A DNA stretch of 64,000 nt from positions 118,856 through 182,855 of the forward strand of contig DACE01000010.1 in assembly GCA_002494645.1 (NCBI GenBank). The letters run 5' to 3'. The notes beneath the pieces were generated by a model. It saw nothing but the letters and a program-made list of their open reading frames with translations. It had not been told where the DNA came from and did not search any database. The translations under genes and the position numbers were made by a program. The stretch comes from Euryarchaeota archaeon UBA256. Lineage in GTDB: Archaea > Thermoplasmatota > Poseidoniia > Poseidoniales > Poseidoniaceae. Below, in pieces: positions 16,696 through 25,548 of the stretch (the stretch's first letter is position 1; every line of letters begins with the position of its first letter).

Positions 16696-19650
16696 ATGAT
16701 GAGCGAGCGCAAGCCATGGGCGAAAACCAACACTAGAGCTAGTTTCGGCTTTGTTCTCCTGCTTCTTTTTTCATCCCTTGGAGCGCTTCTTACTGCACCT
16801 GCCAGTAGCGCGTCGGTCTCGGGTTCACTCGGCTTGACAGACTCTGCGTCCCCCACTGAAGATTCATGGTATTCGGCTTTCGACACCATGACCTTTTCAG
16901 TAGAGGTGAGTAATTTGTACGCAACACCTTCAGCTAACGGTCGTGGTTTGGCTTGGTATGTCTGTGAAGGCGAAGTCACATCCTCCACTTGCAAGTCAAA
17001 CTTCGATGAAAAGGGACTCTTTTCAATTGGCAGTTTGCCCGCCTCATCTTCAAACATATTCACCTCAACGGATATGTGGATTCCCGGTGGCAATGCAGAG
17101 GGAGCCTATACGGTCGTGTTCGCCTTTGACCAAAACGACCAGAACCCCTCTGATGATGAGCTGGTGTTCAACATCAACATCACTGAATTTTACATTGATG
17201 CAATGGTCAACAACTTGCATGACCCTCTTGAAAACATCAACAACTTGGCCACCTATAACGGTAGTAGCATCTTGAACACAGGCACTGATTATACCTTCAA
17301 TGCCCGGGGCCAGGCCACGATTTGTGGAGATTGTAGTTTTGATGCTGATTTTGGCTGGCAACTCTGGGACTCAGATGAGACGATGATGTTGCGAGAGGCC
17401 TATCGGAATATCTCGACCCTGGCCGCATGGGGCGGAATGACACCCTTCAACATCAATCTCCCTGCCTTTTCGTTCAATCAAGAAGGCGAGTACATCATGA
17501 AGTGGGGCGTATTTTCGAGCACTGGAAACCCCCATGGGGACTTGAATCCAAGCAATAACATAGCCTCAACATCACTGGTTCTTGATGATAGCATCGACCT
17601 CCAAGTTGTGGATGTTTATCCCAGCCACAACTCACAAGCATCAACCTTCTATTACGGGACTGACCGAGTCAAAGCCGATATCCTCAATCAAGGGAACATG
17701 TCCATCGACAATGTCACGGCAGCCTTCGAAGTCTATGACGAGCAATTCCAACTCGAAGTCCAAGATTCCTGCGACATCGCAATGCTTCATCCAGGGGAAA
17801 GCGCAACCTGTTCCTTTAACCTCACGACGACGGGTACGAGTCGCCTGCTGAGGGTTCAACTACCGACCATCTTCCAAGCCGGTGAAGATGCCAGAATGGC
17901 TGACAATCTCTTTTCGTTCAATGCCGATGTGGAAACTGGAGCGATCAATCCCTATGTGCAAACCAATGCTGAAAACAATATCTATGAGAGTTCTGATGAT
18001 GTTGAATTGGTCGGTCGCTTCAGTAGCATTGCCTCGCAGCCGCTCAATTATACATGGAGAGAGGGGTTCTATAATTGGGGACACGGCCAGGTGCTCAATG
18101 AAACAGGGGAAACTTTTGGCCTTGGCCATCACAGTCTCACTCTTGAGGTGCGTGATCCCTTCGGCAACACAGAATACGCATATGTTGAATTTGATGTTCT
18201 TAATTCAATCAACCTGAGTGTAGAACCCTATTGGACGGGTTATGCCGTAACCGAACAGGAGGCTGACGTAGAACATGAAATTGCTCTACCTTACCTCGGC
18301 AGCAATTACGGGATTGGTGAAGGAAAATCACCTCTCATGATGATTTCCATTGATATTATACCAGCAACAGGTAATGAGATCGTCTTGCGAGAGTTGTATT
18401 TGGACATGAATTTGAGTGAATTACTCCCTGGTAACATTGACCTATCAACCGTAGATTTGCGCTACCTTCCCACCCTTAGTTCGACCCTCTGGACCTACAT
18501 TGATGGCGTTGACACCTATGAGATCAGCGAGGCTGGAATTGCAAGCCTCTCGTTAACAAAAGACGGTGTTATCCTCATCGTTGGCGTTCTACCCGAAACC
18601 AATGTAACGGTTGACAATCTGAACTGGACGCGTTTAGCAGGCGGGCAAATTGAACTTAATTGGACCGCTGTTGGAGATATCACGAATCCATATGTTGGAG
18701 GTTGGAACATCTACAAACTGCAAGGCGTGAGCGGTACTACCTTCTTCCCTGACCCTAACGCAGGCATCAATGAAGACATCTGGGAAGAATTAACCGGTGA
18801 ATCCTTCGCCACGACCATGGCACTTAGCGATGAATCATGGCTTGACCCTGAGCCATTACCGACTGGTATTTGTGCATCGTATGCCATTCTCCCGATTGAC
18901 CGAGAAGGAAACCCAAATTACGAGATGGCTGAAATTGCCAGAAACAATGGTGCTCCTGGCCTTCTATGTGGCGATGCAATCCCACCAACAACTTCGATAA
19001 TCCAATTCAATCATGAATGGCAATTTACAAACGACACCGACTGCTTTGACTACAAGAAAGACTGGTCCTTGTGCTACGTTGTTAACCTAACTTGGATTTG
19101 GCCCGACCATGAAGCACAAGGTGAACTCAAGTGGAATCTCTATCGCTTGGAATATGCCCCCAGTAACGTCGACCTGAAATTCATCAATCCGATTGCGGCT
19201 GGACTTTCGGGTACACCTGGCGAGCAAGGTACCTTCAATCAGAGCGGCATGCAGATTGACGGCATTCAACCTTACCGAACCTACTACTATGTTCTCGCCC
19301 CCATTGATAGCGTTGGTAATGAGCAAATGATTGCTAATTATCCATCCGATAATGTTGAACGTGTCTCCATTCAAGACGACTGGTGGACCTACAACCAACA
19401 CCTTATCCCACCAGAACCTGAACCCCCTGAACCACCTCTGGGCATTCCATGGTTGCAAAAATTAAACGATGCGACCCAGGTGAGTGAATTTCAATTCGCT
19501 GGATTTGCACTGCTGGGGATTTTCGTCCTCAACGCCATTCTTCTTCCACTCCTTCTCAAGAAGCGGAAGCGCCTCAAGCGAGTGATGGAGGCCCGAAAGC
19601 GCAATCGTTCGAAAGATTACGATAGCGAATTCGACGATTTCTTCGAATGA
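16696..19650 (+). CDS. Large secreted surface protein with C-terminal membrane anchor
   Basis: This 984-residue protein has an N-terminal signal sequence (about 15-40, FGFVLLLLFSSLGALLTAPA). A long exported region follows with many NxS/T sites and repeated beta-rich domains: CARDB-like segments (about 180-450) and fibronectin-like WNIYKLQGV or WNLYRLEYAP repeats (about 660-900). One membrane helix near the end and a basic then acidic tail (KKRKRLKRVMEARKRNRSK, then DDFFE) place the bulk outside the cell. The ATG at 16696 follows GAGG by five bases; an upstream ATG at 16639 has no ribosome site. No enzyme motif is visible. An adhesive or cell-envelope role is inferred. Confidence 0.65.
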   Translation: MMSERKPWAKTNTRASFGFVLLLLFSSLGALLTAPASSASVSGSLGLTDSASPTEDSWYSAFDTMTFSVEVSNLYATPSANGRGLAWYVCEGEVTSSTCKSNFDEKGLFSIGSLPASSSNIFTSTDMWIPGGNAEGAYTVVFAFDQNDQNPSDDELVFNINITEFYIDAMVNNLHDPLENINNLATYNGSSILNTGTDYTFNARGQATICGDCSFDADFGWQLWDSDETMMLREAYRNISTLAAWGGMTPFNINLPAFSFNQEGEYIMKWGVFSSTGNPHGDLNPSNNIASTSLVLDDSIDLQVVDVYPSHNSQASTFYYGTDRVKADILNQGNMSIDNVTAAFEVYDEQFQLEVQDSCDIAMLHPGESATCSFNLTTTGTSRLLRVQLPTIFQAGEDARMADNLFSFNADVETGAINPYVQTNAENNIYESSDDVELVGRFSSIASQPLNYTWREGFYNWGHGQVLNETGETFGLGHHSLTLEVRDPFGNTEYAYVEFDVLNSINLSVEPYWTGYAVTEQEADVEHEIALPYLGSNYGIGEGKSPLMMISIDIIPATGNEIVLRELYLDMNLSELLPGNIDLSTVDLRYLPTLSSTLWTYIDGVDTYEISEAGIASLSLTKDGVILIVGVLPETNVTVDNLNWTRLAGGQIELNWTAVGDITNPYVGGWNIYKLQGVSGTTFFPDPNAGINEDIWEELTGESFATTMALSDESWLDPEPLPTGICASYAILPIDREGNPNYEMAEIARNNGAPGLLCGDAIPPTTSIIQFNHEWQFTNDTDCFDYKKDWSLCYVVNLTWIWPDHEAQGELKWNLYRLEYAPSNVDLKFINPIAAGLSGTPGEQGTFNQSGMQIDGIQPYRTYYYVLAPIDSVGNEQMIANYPSDNVERVSIQDDWWTYNQHLIPPEPEPPEPPLGIPWLQKLNDATQVSEFQFAGFALLGIFVLNAILLPLLLKKRKRLKRVMEARKRNRSKDYDSEFDDFFE

Positions 19651-19654
19651 GTAT

Positions 19655-19741
19655 TGGCGCGGCAGGGGAGATTCGAACTCCCGAGGTGAGACACCACTGG
19701 ATTAGCAATCCAGCGCAATGGCCAGGCTATGCGACTGCCGC
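19655..19741 (-). tRNA. tRNA-Ser(GCU), CCA encoded
   Basis: Read on the minus strand, GCGGCAG pairs with CTGCCGC to form the acceptor stem. The anticodon stem CTGGA/TCCAG holds the loop TTGCTAA with anticodon GCT, which decodes AGC and AGU. A long variable arm, GGTG-TCT-CACC, marks a class II tRNA. The T arm is GGGAG-TTCGAAT-CTCCC. Discriminator G73, expected for serine, is followed by an encoded CCA. No intron interrupts the anticodon loop. It ends four bases after the surface-protein stop codon, in convergent orientation. Confidence 0.95.
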
Positions 19742-19808
19742 TCGCAAACTTGGCGACCAAAGGTCTTCTCATGAACATGACGGTGGTCAAGACTTCATTC
19801 TCAAAGCC

Positions 19809-20828
19809 TCAAAGGGGCCCAAGTACCCCGAGCATCGAACTGGGGATGAAGATGATCAAAACAAGCGAAAGGAACATCCAACCGAGGTAATACAAGCTCC
19901 TGAAGAAGGACTTCGCTGCTTTGGGCATTCGGCCCTGTTCGTCAAAGGCTTCGTGTGGGTCAATCGCCCATACAGATGCGGAATACCATAGCGTCAAGCC
20001 ACCCGAGACAAAAGCCCACAGAAGAGGTAGGCCAGAATCAGGCCAAAAGCACGGTACAGAACCCAGCAAAAAGAGCAAGATACAATAGAATTTGGCTTGT
20101 TTGAGCGTATATTCAGGCCCCTTAACTTCATTCATCATTGGAATGTTAACCTTCCCGTATTCGCCAGAGCGATAGAGGGCAAGGGCCCAGAAATGAGGGG
20201 GTGTCCACAGGAAGATGAGAAAAAAGAACACCCAAGGAATCGGAGATCCAAGAGCAAGTACACTGCCTCTCGCAATAGACTCACCTGCTGCTGCTGCCCA
20301 TCCAATCAAGGGAGGTGTAGCCCCTGCGATACCACCAATGACAATGTTTTGTGGTGTACGACGTTTGAGCCACATCGAATAAACAAAAACGTAGAAAAGC
20401 ACTGAGAAAAATGACCAAAACGCTGCCTTCACACTCACCAAGAGAAACAAGGCCGAGCCGAGCAGTGCAATGGTACTCCCAAACGCGAGGGCAAATTGTG
20501 GTGTTGCATGGCCTTGTGGGATAGGCCGGTTCATGGTTCGCCGCATGTGCGGGTCGATGTCAGCATCGTACCACATGTTGATGGCGTTTGAGCCACCTGC
20601 AGAAAGGGTTCCACCCACAACGGTGAGGGCAATGGTTCCAAGTGTATCTGTCCACGAACGATCAAGTTGGATGACATCGTAGCGGGCGAGGGTATCGTGC
20701 ACTAATATTGCACAAATCGCCGTGATCTGCAGCAAGACAATGACTCGGAGTTTCATCAGACGAATCATGACCTTGAACAGACCAGGGTAGTCAAGTTCAG
20801 TACCTTTTTCGGGCTCTGGACCGGTCAT
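19809..20828 (-). CDS. ctaB: Protoheme IX farnesyltransferase (heme O synthase)
   Basis: The 339-residue integral membrane prenyltransferase adds a farnesyl group to protoheme to form heme O. The first Asp-rich motif NMWYDADIDPHMRRTMNRPI (103-122 region) binds the isoprenyl diphosphate. The conserved loops GATPPLIGWAA and LWTPPHFWALAL are also present, with seven to nine membrane helices. Its start overlaps the ctaA stop by four bases (ATGA), so the two are translationally coupled. Heme O and heme A imply a heme-copper terminal oxidase elsewhere in the genome, hence aerobic respiration. Confidence 0.93.
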   Translation of the reverse strand: MTGPEPEKGTELDYPGLFKVMIRLMKLRVIVLLQITAICAILVHDTLARYDVIQLDRSWTDTLGTIALTVVGGTLSAGGSNAINMWYDADIDPHMRRTMNRPIPQGHATPQFALAFGSTIALLGSALFLLVSVKAAFWSFFSVLFYVFVYSMWLKRRTPQNIVIGGIAGATPPLIGWAAAAGESIARGSVLALGSPIPWVFFFLIFLWTPPHFWALALYRSGEYGKVNIPMMNEVKGPEYTLKQAKFYCILLFLLGSVPCFWPDSGLPLLWAFVSGGLTLWYSASVWAIDPHEAFDEQGRMPKAAKSFFRSLYYLGWMFLSLVLIIFIPSSMLGVLGPL

Positions 20829-21895
20829 TCTTGCTCAGCCCCGAAGGTTTGTTCTGACGCTTGGCAAAAACGCATGCAGAACATCAAAAATACGGCTGAA
20901 AGGAAGGCGCCTACACCCACCACAAGGTGAAGAAGAGAAAGCCATTCTGGGAAATCGCCTACCTTTGCGAAAACGATGTAGGACCCGCCCACCATGACGT
21001 TGAGAAGCCAAATTCCAGTCGTGATTTCTCCAAAACGAACCAATTCCTTTGCTCCGTCTCGCTCTTGGGCTGACGTACGAAGGTTTGAAACACCAAGAAT
21101 GAGGACCAAACCGACCACAAGAGCACCAAACCGATGAATCATCTGAATGAAAATCCCAGGGCCTTCGAGGGAGGGAAGGAAGGACCCTTGGCATTGAGGC
21201 CAGCCCGTCGGGAAGCCAACCGAGCAACTTTGGTTGTATTGACCTCCAGCAGAAGAAGAAACCCATGCACCGAGAACCAGCAATAAACCCACTGCACCTG
21301 CCATTGCATTCGCTCGAGAGATATGGGCGTTGACGAAGTCCTGTGGTGAACGAAGGAAGGCCCAACGCACTCCTTCCCGAATTCTCATCTCCATAAATTG
21401 CCAAATCAAGCCTGCTGTGAAGACACAAGCAAGGGAAAGGTGGAGCGCGACGGTCCAGTCTGCGTTATCGTAACGTACGGTAATGTAACCTGCAGTGGCT
21501 TGAACAACCAACAAGACAGCGGAAAACATCGAACTCTGGACGACCCGCTTGCCGTAGGTCTTTTGCGACCGAAGGGCCATCACCACGTTGTAGATAATGG
21601 GGAGGGCGATGAGGCCAACCAAAAGCCGATGGAACCATTCAACAAAGATTTGGAAGGTTGTGTAACGGTGATCTTCACCACGGGAATCAATTTCTTCAGG
21701 ATTCGCATCCCAGTAGGCTTCCTGCTCTTCTTCGGATACATCAAAATGCCAGGTTCCAAAGCAGGTCGGCCATTCAGGACAGGACTCACCAGCGTCGTTG
21801 ATTCGTATGCTTCCCCCGACGATGACAATGAGGAGGGCCATCACGGCGAGAACAAGCGGTAAGGTCGACGGGCGACGCCAAACCGATTCTTCCAT
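20825..21895 (-). CDS. ctaA: Heme A synthase (CtaA/COX15)
   Basis: The 356-residue membrane protein converts heme O to heme A. It is an eight-helix, two-repeat form. Conserved heme-ligand histidines occur in VEWFHRLLVG, VALHLSLA, MIHRFGALVVG and LLHLVVGVG. Two cysteine pairs sit in outside loops (GESCPEWPTCFG and NQSCSVGFPTGWPQCQG), as in many bacterial and archaeal CtaA proteins. I start it at the ATG at 21895, preceded by GGTG; the longer open frame would run into the divergent gene. It overlaps ctaB and is divergent from an anchored thioredoxin-like gene. Confidence 0.92.
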   Translation of the reverse strand: MEESVWRRPSTLPLVLAVMALLIVIVGGSIRINDAGESCPEWPTCFGTWHFDVSEEEQEAYWDANPEEIDSRGEDHRYTTFQIFVEWFHRLLVGLIALPIIYNVVMALRSQKTYGKRVVQSSMFSAVLLVVQATAGYITVRYDNADWTVALHLSLACVFTAGLIWQFMEMRIREGVRWAFLRSPQDFVNAHISRANAMAGAVGLLLVLGAWVSSSAGGQYNQSCSVGFPTGWPQCQGSFLPSLEGPGIFIQMIHRFGALVVGLVLILGVSNLRTSAQERDGAKELVRFGEITTGIWLLNVMVGGSYIVFAKVGDFPEWLSLLHLVVGVGAFLSAVFLMFCMRFCQASEQTFGAEQE

Positions 21896-21928
21896 GTTGC
21901 ACCGTGGGAGCAGACCCCTTTTGAACAA

Positions 21929-22858
21929 ATGCCTCCACCCCTGTGCATGGGGTCGGCCTTTCGCTTGGCTATGATGCTCATCGTTTTGTTGTGTATACCC
22001 TCCACTCTTTCCCAATCCCAATCCGTTGAAGAACGTACAGAACAACCCCGTGGGCAGCTCCTTGATATCCGCTATATCTCATACGAATGCCTCACCTCAT
22101 CAACGTGTGAACCTTCTCAACCTGAGCACCTCATCGAATACTTTAGTGCAGATTGGTGCGAACCGTGCCTCCAAGTCTCGGACCAGTTGAACAACTATAG
22201 CGAAAACGGGAGCATCATCCTTCAACATCATCCTTCAGCTTTGGATGAAACATTCCTCTCCGCTTCCAAATTACGCTTTGACACTGAATATCGGTTGCTG
22301 TTTTATCCCTCCATCGTGGTTGACGGTTCTTTCCTGCTGACGGGCTCACGCCAAGCCATGGACCTCAACACAACGCTCGATAATTCAAGCACAAACTGGA
22401 GTGGTTTTAATTCTATAGAATACTCTAATGGGACGCTCTCATGGGATACTTCAACAGGAGAACTGGTGCGGATTTGGCAACTTGAACCAACACCGCATAC
22501 CACTCTTGACCGAACGCATGCTCGTCTTGCTCAGCAATTCATAGTTCACTCGACCAATACCTCATCGATATCCCTGAATGCTAGCACCCTTCCTGAACAT
22601 AGCGCCTTTGTAGTGATGCTCGAAAACAAAGGAATACGCCAACTCAGTGCTGGTTCTCTAGCACCCACTGGCCTCGTGGATGTTAGTCCTGACAATGATG
22701 TCATGGCAGACCAAGAATCCTCGCTTCGTCCGTCTTCTCTGGCCCTCATTGTAGCCGGCTTGCTGATGGCTTTGCTGGCCCCAGCAATTCTCCTTCAACG
22801 CAACGAGATGATGCGAAAGCGTCAACGAGATGTCGTGATACGACAGGCAAAAGAGTGA
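21929..22858 (+). CDS. Membrane-anchored extracytoplasmic thioredoxin-like protein (CEPC)
   Basis: The 309-residue protein has a signal-like helix near the N-terminus, a thioredoxin-fold domain, and a C-terminal membrane helix (about 272-290) with a basic tail. The redox motif is DWCEPC at the start of the first helix, and YPSIVVDG provides the cis-Pro loop expected opposite it. The orientation predicts an extracytoplasmic redox domain with several glycosylation sites. It is divergent from ctaA with only 33 bases between them, so a role in oxidase or cytochrome maturation is possible but unproven. The ATG at 21929 has no clear ribosome site; ATGs at 21947 and 21971 are alternatives. Confidence 0.65.
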   Translation: MPPPLCMGSAFRLAMMLIVLLCIPSTLSQSQSVEERTEQPRGQLLDIRYISYECLTSSTCEPSQPEHLIEYFSADWCEPCLQVSDQLNNYSENGSIILQHHPSALDETFLSASKLRFDTEYRLLFYPSIVVDGSFLLTGSRQAMDLNTTLDNSSTNWSGFNSIEYSNGTLSWDTSTGELVRIWQLEPTPHTTLDRTHARLAQQFIVHSTNTSSISLNASTLPEHSAFVVMLENKGIRQLSAGSLAPTGLVDVSPDNDVMADQESSLRPSSLALIVAGLLMALLAPAILLQRNEMMRKRQRDVVIRQAKE

Positions 22859-22919
22859 GGTAGGTTCAAAAAGAGTAGGCCGCTCGGCTACTTGCGAATT
22901 ACCTTCGCAGGTGCCAATC

Positions 22920-23171
22920 ATGGTCAAGCCAGCACGACTCCACACACGATTTGAACGAGCACGAATTATTGGCGCACGCGCCCTCCAAATTGGAATGGGT
23001 GCTCCACTCTATGCTACCGAGGAAGTCCTTCGTGATGAATTCAAAGAAGAGCTGGTCTCGCTTTACGGTCTTGAAGAGGCTGCGATCCGTTTCGTTCTTG
23101 ACCCTCTCAAAATCGCTCTCTATGAATATGAGAATCATTTGATTCCCATCGACATCGACCCTCACGAATGA
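22920..23171 (+). CDS. rpoK: DNA-directed RNA polymerase subunit K
   Basis: This 83-residue protein is the archaeal RpoK (Rpb6/omega counterpart), which helps assemble the largest polymerase subunit. The hallmark TRFERARIIGARALQIGMGAP is nearly invariant in the family and is followed by the C-terminal DPLKIALYEYENHLIPI segment. AGGTG lies seven bases before the ATG at 22920; an earlier GTG lies in the ribosome site. The 3' end overlaps the convergent kynA gene by ten bases. Confidence 0.95.
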   Translation: MVKPARLHTRFERARIIGARALQIGMGAPLYATEEVLRDEFKEELVSLYGLEEAAIRFVLDPLKIALYEYENHLIPIDIDPHE

Positions 23172-24268
23172 GGAGAACCATCTGAAGAAAAGCCGTAGAA
23201 TTCGGCTTGCTCCACATCGGGTAATCTTTCACGTTTCACCAAAAGGGTTCGAACCGCCCACAGGTCAACAAATACACGGTATTTGGTCGTAGCATCGAGG
23301 TAATCAACACCGCTCGACCCCCCTGTGCCCATGCGGCGCCCAATCATCCGTTCAACCATGCGTGCGTGATGGGTTCTGAACAACAACATCGATTGTTCCA
23401 GTTCAACAAAACTGTCGATGAGGCGGCGTGGCCAGGATAGAAGAGGCAAATCCCGATATGATTCAATGAAGAGGAGTCCTGCACGTGCTCTGTTGAGCAC
23501 GCCATCTTGCAATAGGAAGGCCTCTGCCCCAGTCCGGCTGGACTCGATTCGTGGACGAACGCTCGCCTCGTCTCCATGCCCAATAGCAACCATGTGAGCA
23601 ATAACTTCCTCTCCATGAATTTGCATGGCTTCAAGATGACCTGCAACGTAGGCCATTACTGATTCTTGATCGCCCTGAGTTTCGGGAGTTGAACCATGGA
23701 TTGGCGTTCTGGCCAACCATGCAATCAACGCATCGTTGAGTGAAGGGGACTCATGCGTGCTGTGGAAATCCTGGAGGGCTTGTTGTGGGACTTTTCCTTC
23801 CCCAGCGAGTTTCTCCATGTGGGCCAGGGGGTCCATTCCACCGACACGCTGCTCTTGTTCCAGACCGAGGAGGACTTCGAGTTCCCTCATTTGCCAGGAT
23901 TCAAATCCGGAAGAGGTACCCAATCGGTCTCTGAAGGCCAAAAAATCCTGGGGCGCGAGAGTTTCCATGACTTTCCACTGGTCTGCCAGAAGGCGAAAGA
24001 TTTCACTGACGCGTTCAAGATGTCGTACAATCTTGGGGATAGCGTGCTCTTCCACTTTTTGTTGAGCAAGCAGGTCTCTCGCTTCTTTGAGTTCCCTGAG
24101 AATTAACTTAAACCAGAGTTCAAAGGTCTGGTGGACCACAATGAAATGCAGTTCATCATGCGATGGCGCCGGCAGATAGCCATCGGGTCCATCCTGCAAT
24201 GACAATAAGGATTCAAGTTGAAGGTAATTCCCGTAGGTCATCCGATGAGAGGGGGCGTTGCCGACCAT
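23162..24268 (-). CDS. kynA: Tryptophan 2,3-dioxygenase
   Basis: The 368-residue heme enzyme cleaves the indole ring of L-tryptophan with O2 to give N-formylkynurenine. The active-site segment DELHFIVVHQTFELWFK (38-54) and the C-terminal FRTHHARMVERMIGRRMGTGGSSG signature, with the heme-ligand His region and substrate-binding Thr/Gly loop, are intact. It is all-helical, and its length is about 70 to 100 residues above the smallest bacterial enzymes. No kynurenine formamidase or kynureninase gene is visible nearby. This enzyme is mostly bacterial and eukaryotic, so ancient transfer is likely. It is divergent from purP. Confidence 0.92.
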   Translation of the reverse strand: MVGNAPSHRMTYGNYLQLESLLSLQDGPDGYLPAPSHDELHFIVVHQTFELWFKLILRELKEARDLLAQQKVEEHAIPKIVRHLERVSEIFRLLADQWKVMETLAPQDFLAFRDRLGTSSGFESWQMRELEVLLGLEQEQRVGGMDPLAHMEKLAGEGKVPQQALQDFHSTHESPSLNDALIAWLARTPIHGSTPETQGDQESVMAYVAGHLEAMQIHGEEVIAHMVAIGHGDEASVRPRIESSRTGAEAFLLQDGVLNRARAGLLFIESYRDLPLLSWPRRLIDSFVELEQSMLLFRTHHARMVERMIGRRMGTGGSSGVDYLDATTKYRVFVDLWAVRTLLVKRERLPDVEQAEFYGFSSDGSPHS

Positions 24269-24429
24269 GATGTGTCATGCGACAGGAGCCCCATGAACCC
24301 TTCACTCCTTTCGTCAATCTCAACGACCTCAAACGATGATGTTCTAATCCCTCATAGGCTGATTCCAACGGACATTCGATTAAGCAAAGACGACATAACC
24401 CTCATAGAGCGAATACGAAACCCCTCCTT
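24269..24429. other. Divergent intergenic region kynA/purP
   Basis: This 161-base gap separates the start codons of kynA and purP. CCCTCATAG occurs twice in direct orientation (24349-24357 and 24399-24407), 50 bases apart. No clear ribosome site precedes either gene, so both may have leaderless messages. No RNA gene or open frame with coding character was seen. Confidence 0.3.
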
Positions 24430-25542
24430 ATGGGCGTACCTATAGAAGCAGTGCGAAATTGGCTCGCCGACTACGACAAAGATGCCATTACCATTGGAGT
24501 AGTTGCCTCGCACTCCTCGCTTCAAATCCTTCATGGCGCACGTCAAGAGGGCTTCAAAACCCTCGGAATTGCGGTAGGAGAGAACCGACGCCGCTTCTAC
24601 AAAGCCTTCCCCGGTGCAGACCCCGACGAATGGCTGATGCTGGATGACTACCGTGAAATGCTTGACCATGCAGAATGGTTCCGCGAAAAGAACGTCATTC
24701 TTGTTCCTCATGGGTCCCTCGTTGAATATCTTGGTGCCACGAATTTTAGAAGTTTGAACGTCCCAACCTTCGGCAACCGTAACATCTTGCACTGGGAAAG
24801 CAGTCGAGCCCTGCAGCGCCAATGGTTAGAAAGCGGAGGTTGTACCATGCCACAAGTGATTGAAGATCCGCACAAGATTGCAGGGCCCGTGATTGTCAAG
24901 TATGCAGGGGCGAAGGGTGGAAGAGGATACTTCATTGCCAGAGATTACCGTGATTTCCGCCGAAACGTGGACATTGAAGAAGAATTTACCATCCAAGAAT
25001 ACGTGCTTGGGTGCCGGTATTATCTTCATTTCTTTTTCGACCCCCTTTCCAAGGATGGTTACCAAGTCCAAGGACGAGGGCCACATGCTGGAAAATCATT
25101 GGGGCGTCTTGAATTGCTCTCAATGGACCGTCGTGACGAGAGCAACGTTGATGAATTTTACAAATTGGGTTCTCTACGTGACCTCCGTGAAATGTCACTC
25201 GAACCCTCCTTTGTCGTCACAGGAAACCAGCCTGTGGTCATCCGTGAATCATTGTTGCCAAAGGCCTTCGAGATGGCTGAAGGAACGGTCGCTGCATCCT
25301 ACAACCTCGAAGAGGAATCCCGCGGGATGCTAGGCCCCTTCTGTCTTGAGACCATCGTGACAGACCAACTTGAATTCAAGGTGTTTGAAATCAGCGCACG
25401 GATTGTAGCGGGTTCCAATCCTTTCATCGGAGGATCGCCTTACTCAGACATCAACGAACCGTTCATGTCAACCGGACGTCGAATTGCTCGCTCCATCAAA
25501 AAGGCGCTGGAAGCAGGCCGCCTGGATGAAATCGTCTCGTGA
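24430..25542 (+). CDS. purP: Formate-dependent FAICAR synthetase PurP
   Basis: The 370-residue ATP-grasp-like enzyme makes FAICAR from AICAR, formate and ATP, the archaeal replacement for the folate-dependent PurH step. Recognisable regions are IGVVASHSSLQILHGARQEG at the N-terminus, the substrate loop VPHGSLVEYLG, the glycine-rich ATP loop VKYAGAKGGRGYF, and the metal-binding end FCLETIV...FKVFEISARIVAGSNPF. Length matches characterised PurP proteins. It stands alone on the plus strand. A neighbouring IMP cyclohydrolase is not visible. Confidence 0.95.
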   Translation: MGVPIEAVRNWLADYDKDAITIGVVASHSSLQILHGARQEGFKTLGIAVGENRRRFYKAFPGADPDEWLMLDDYREMLDHAEWFREKNVILVPHGSLVEYLGATNFRSLNVPTFGNRNILHWESSRALQRQWLESGGCTMPQVIEDPHKIAGPVIVKYAGAKGGRGYFIARDYRDFRRNVDIEEEFTIQEYVLGCRYYLHFFFDPLSKDGYQVQGRGPHAGKSLGRLELLSMDRRDESNVDEFYKLGSLRDLREMSLEPSFVVTGNQPVVIRESLLPKAFEMAEGTVAASYNLEEESRGMLGPFCLETIVTDQLEFKVFEISARIVAGSNPFIGGSPYSDINEPFMSTGRRIARSIKKALEAGRLDEIVS

Positions 25543-25548
25543 TGAGAT

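Noticed and set aside
16389..17093. Open frame of 234 codons on the minus strand
   Set aside because: It runs antisense to the start of the surface-protein gene and the pilin-like gene, with no family motif or ribosome site.
19647..19991. Open frame on the plus strand covering the tRNA
   Set aside because: It overlaps tRNA-Ser and the ctaB gene in antisense and has no support.
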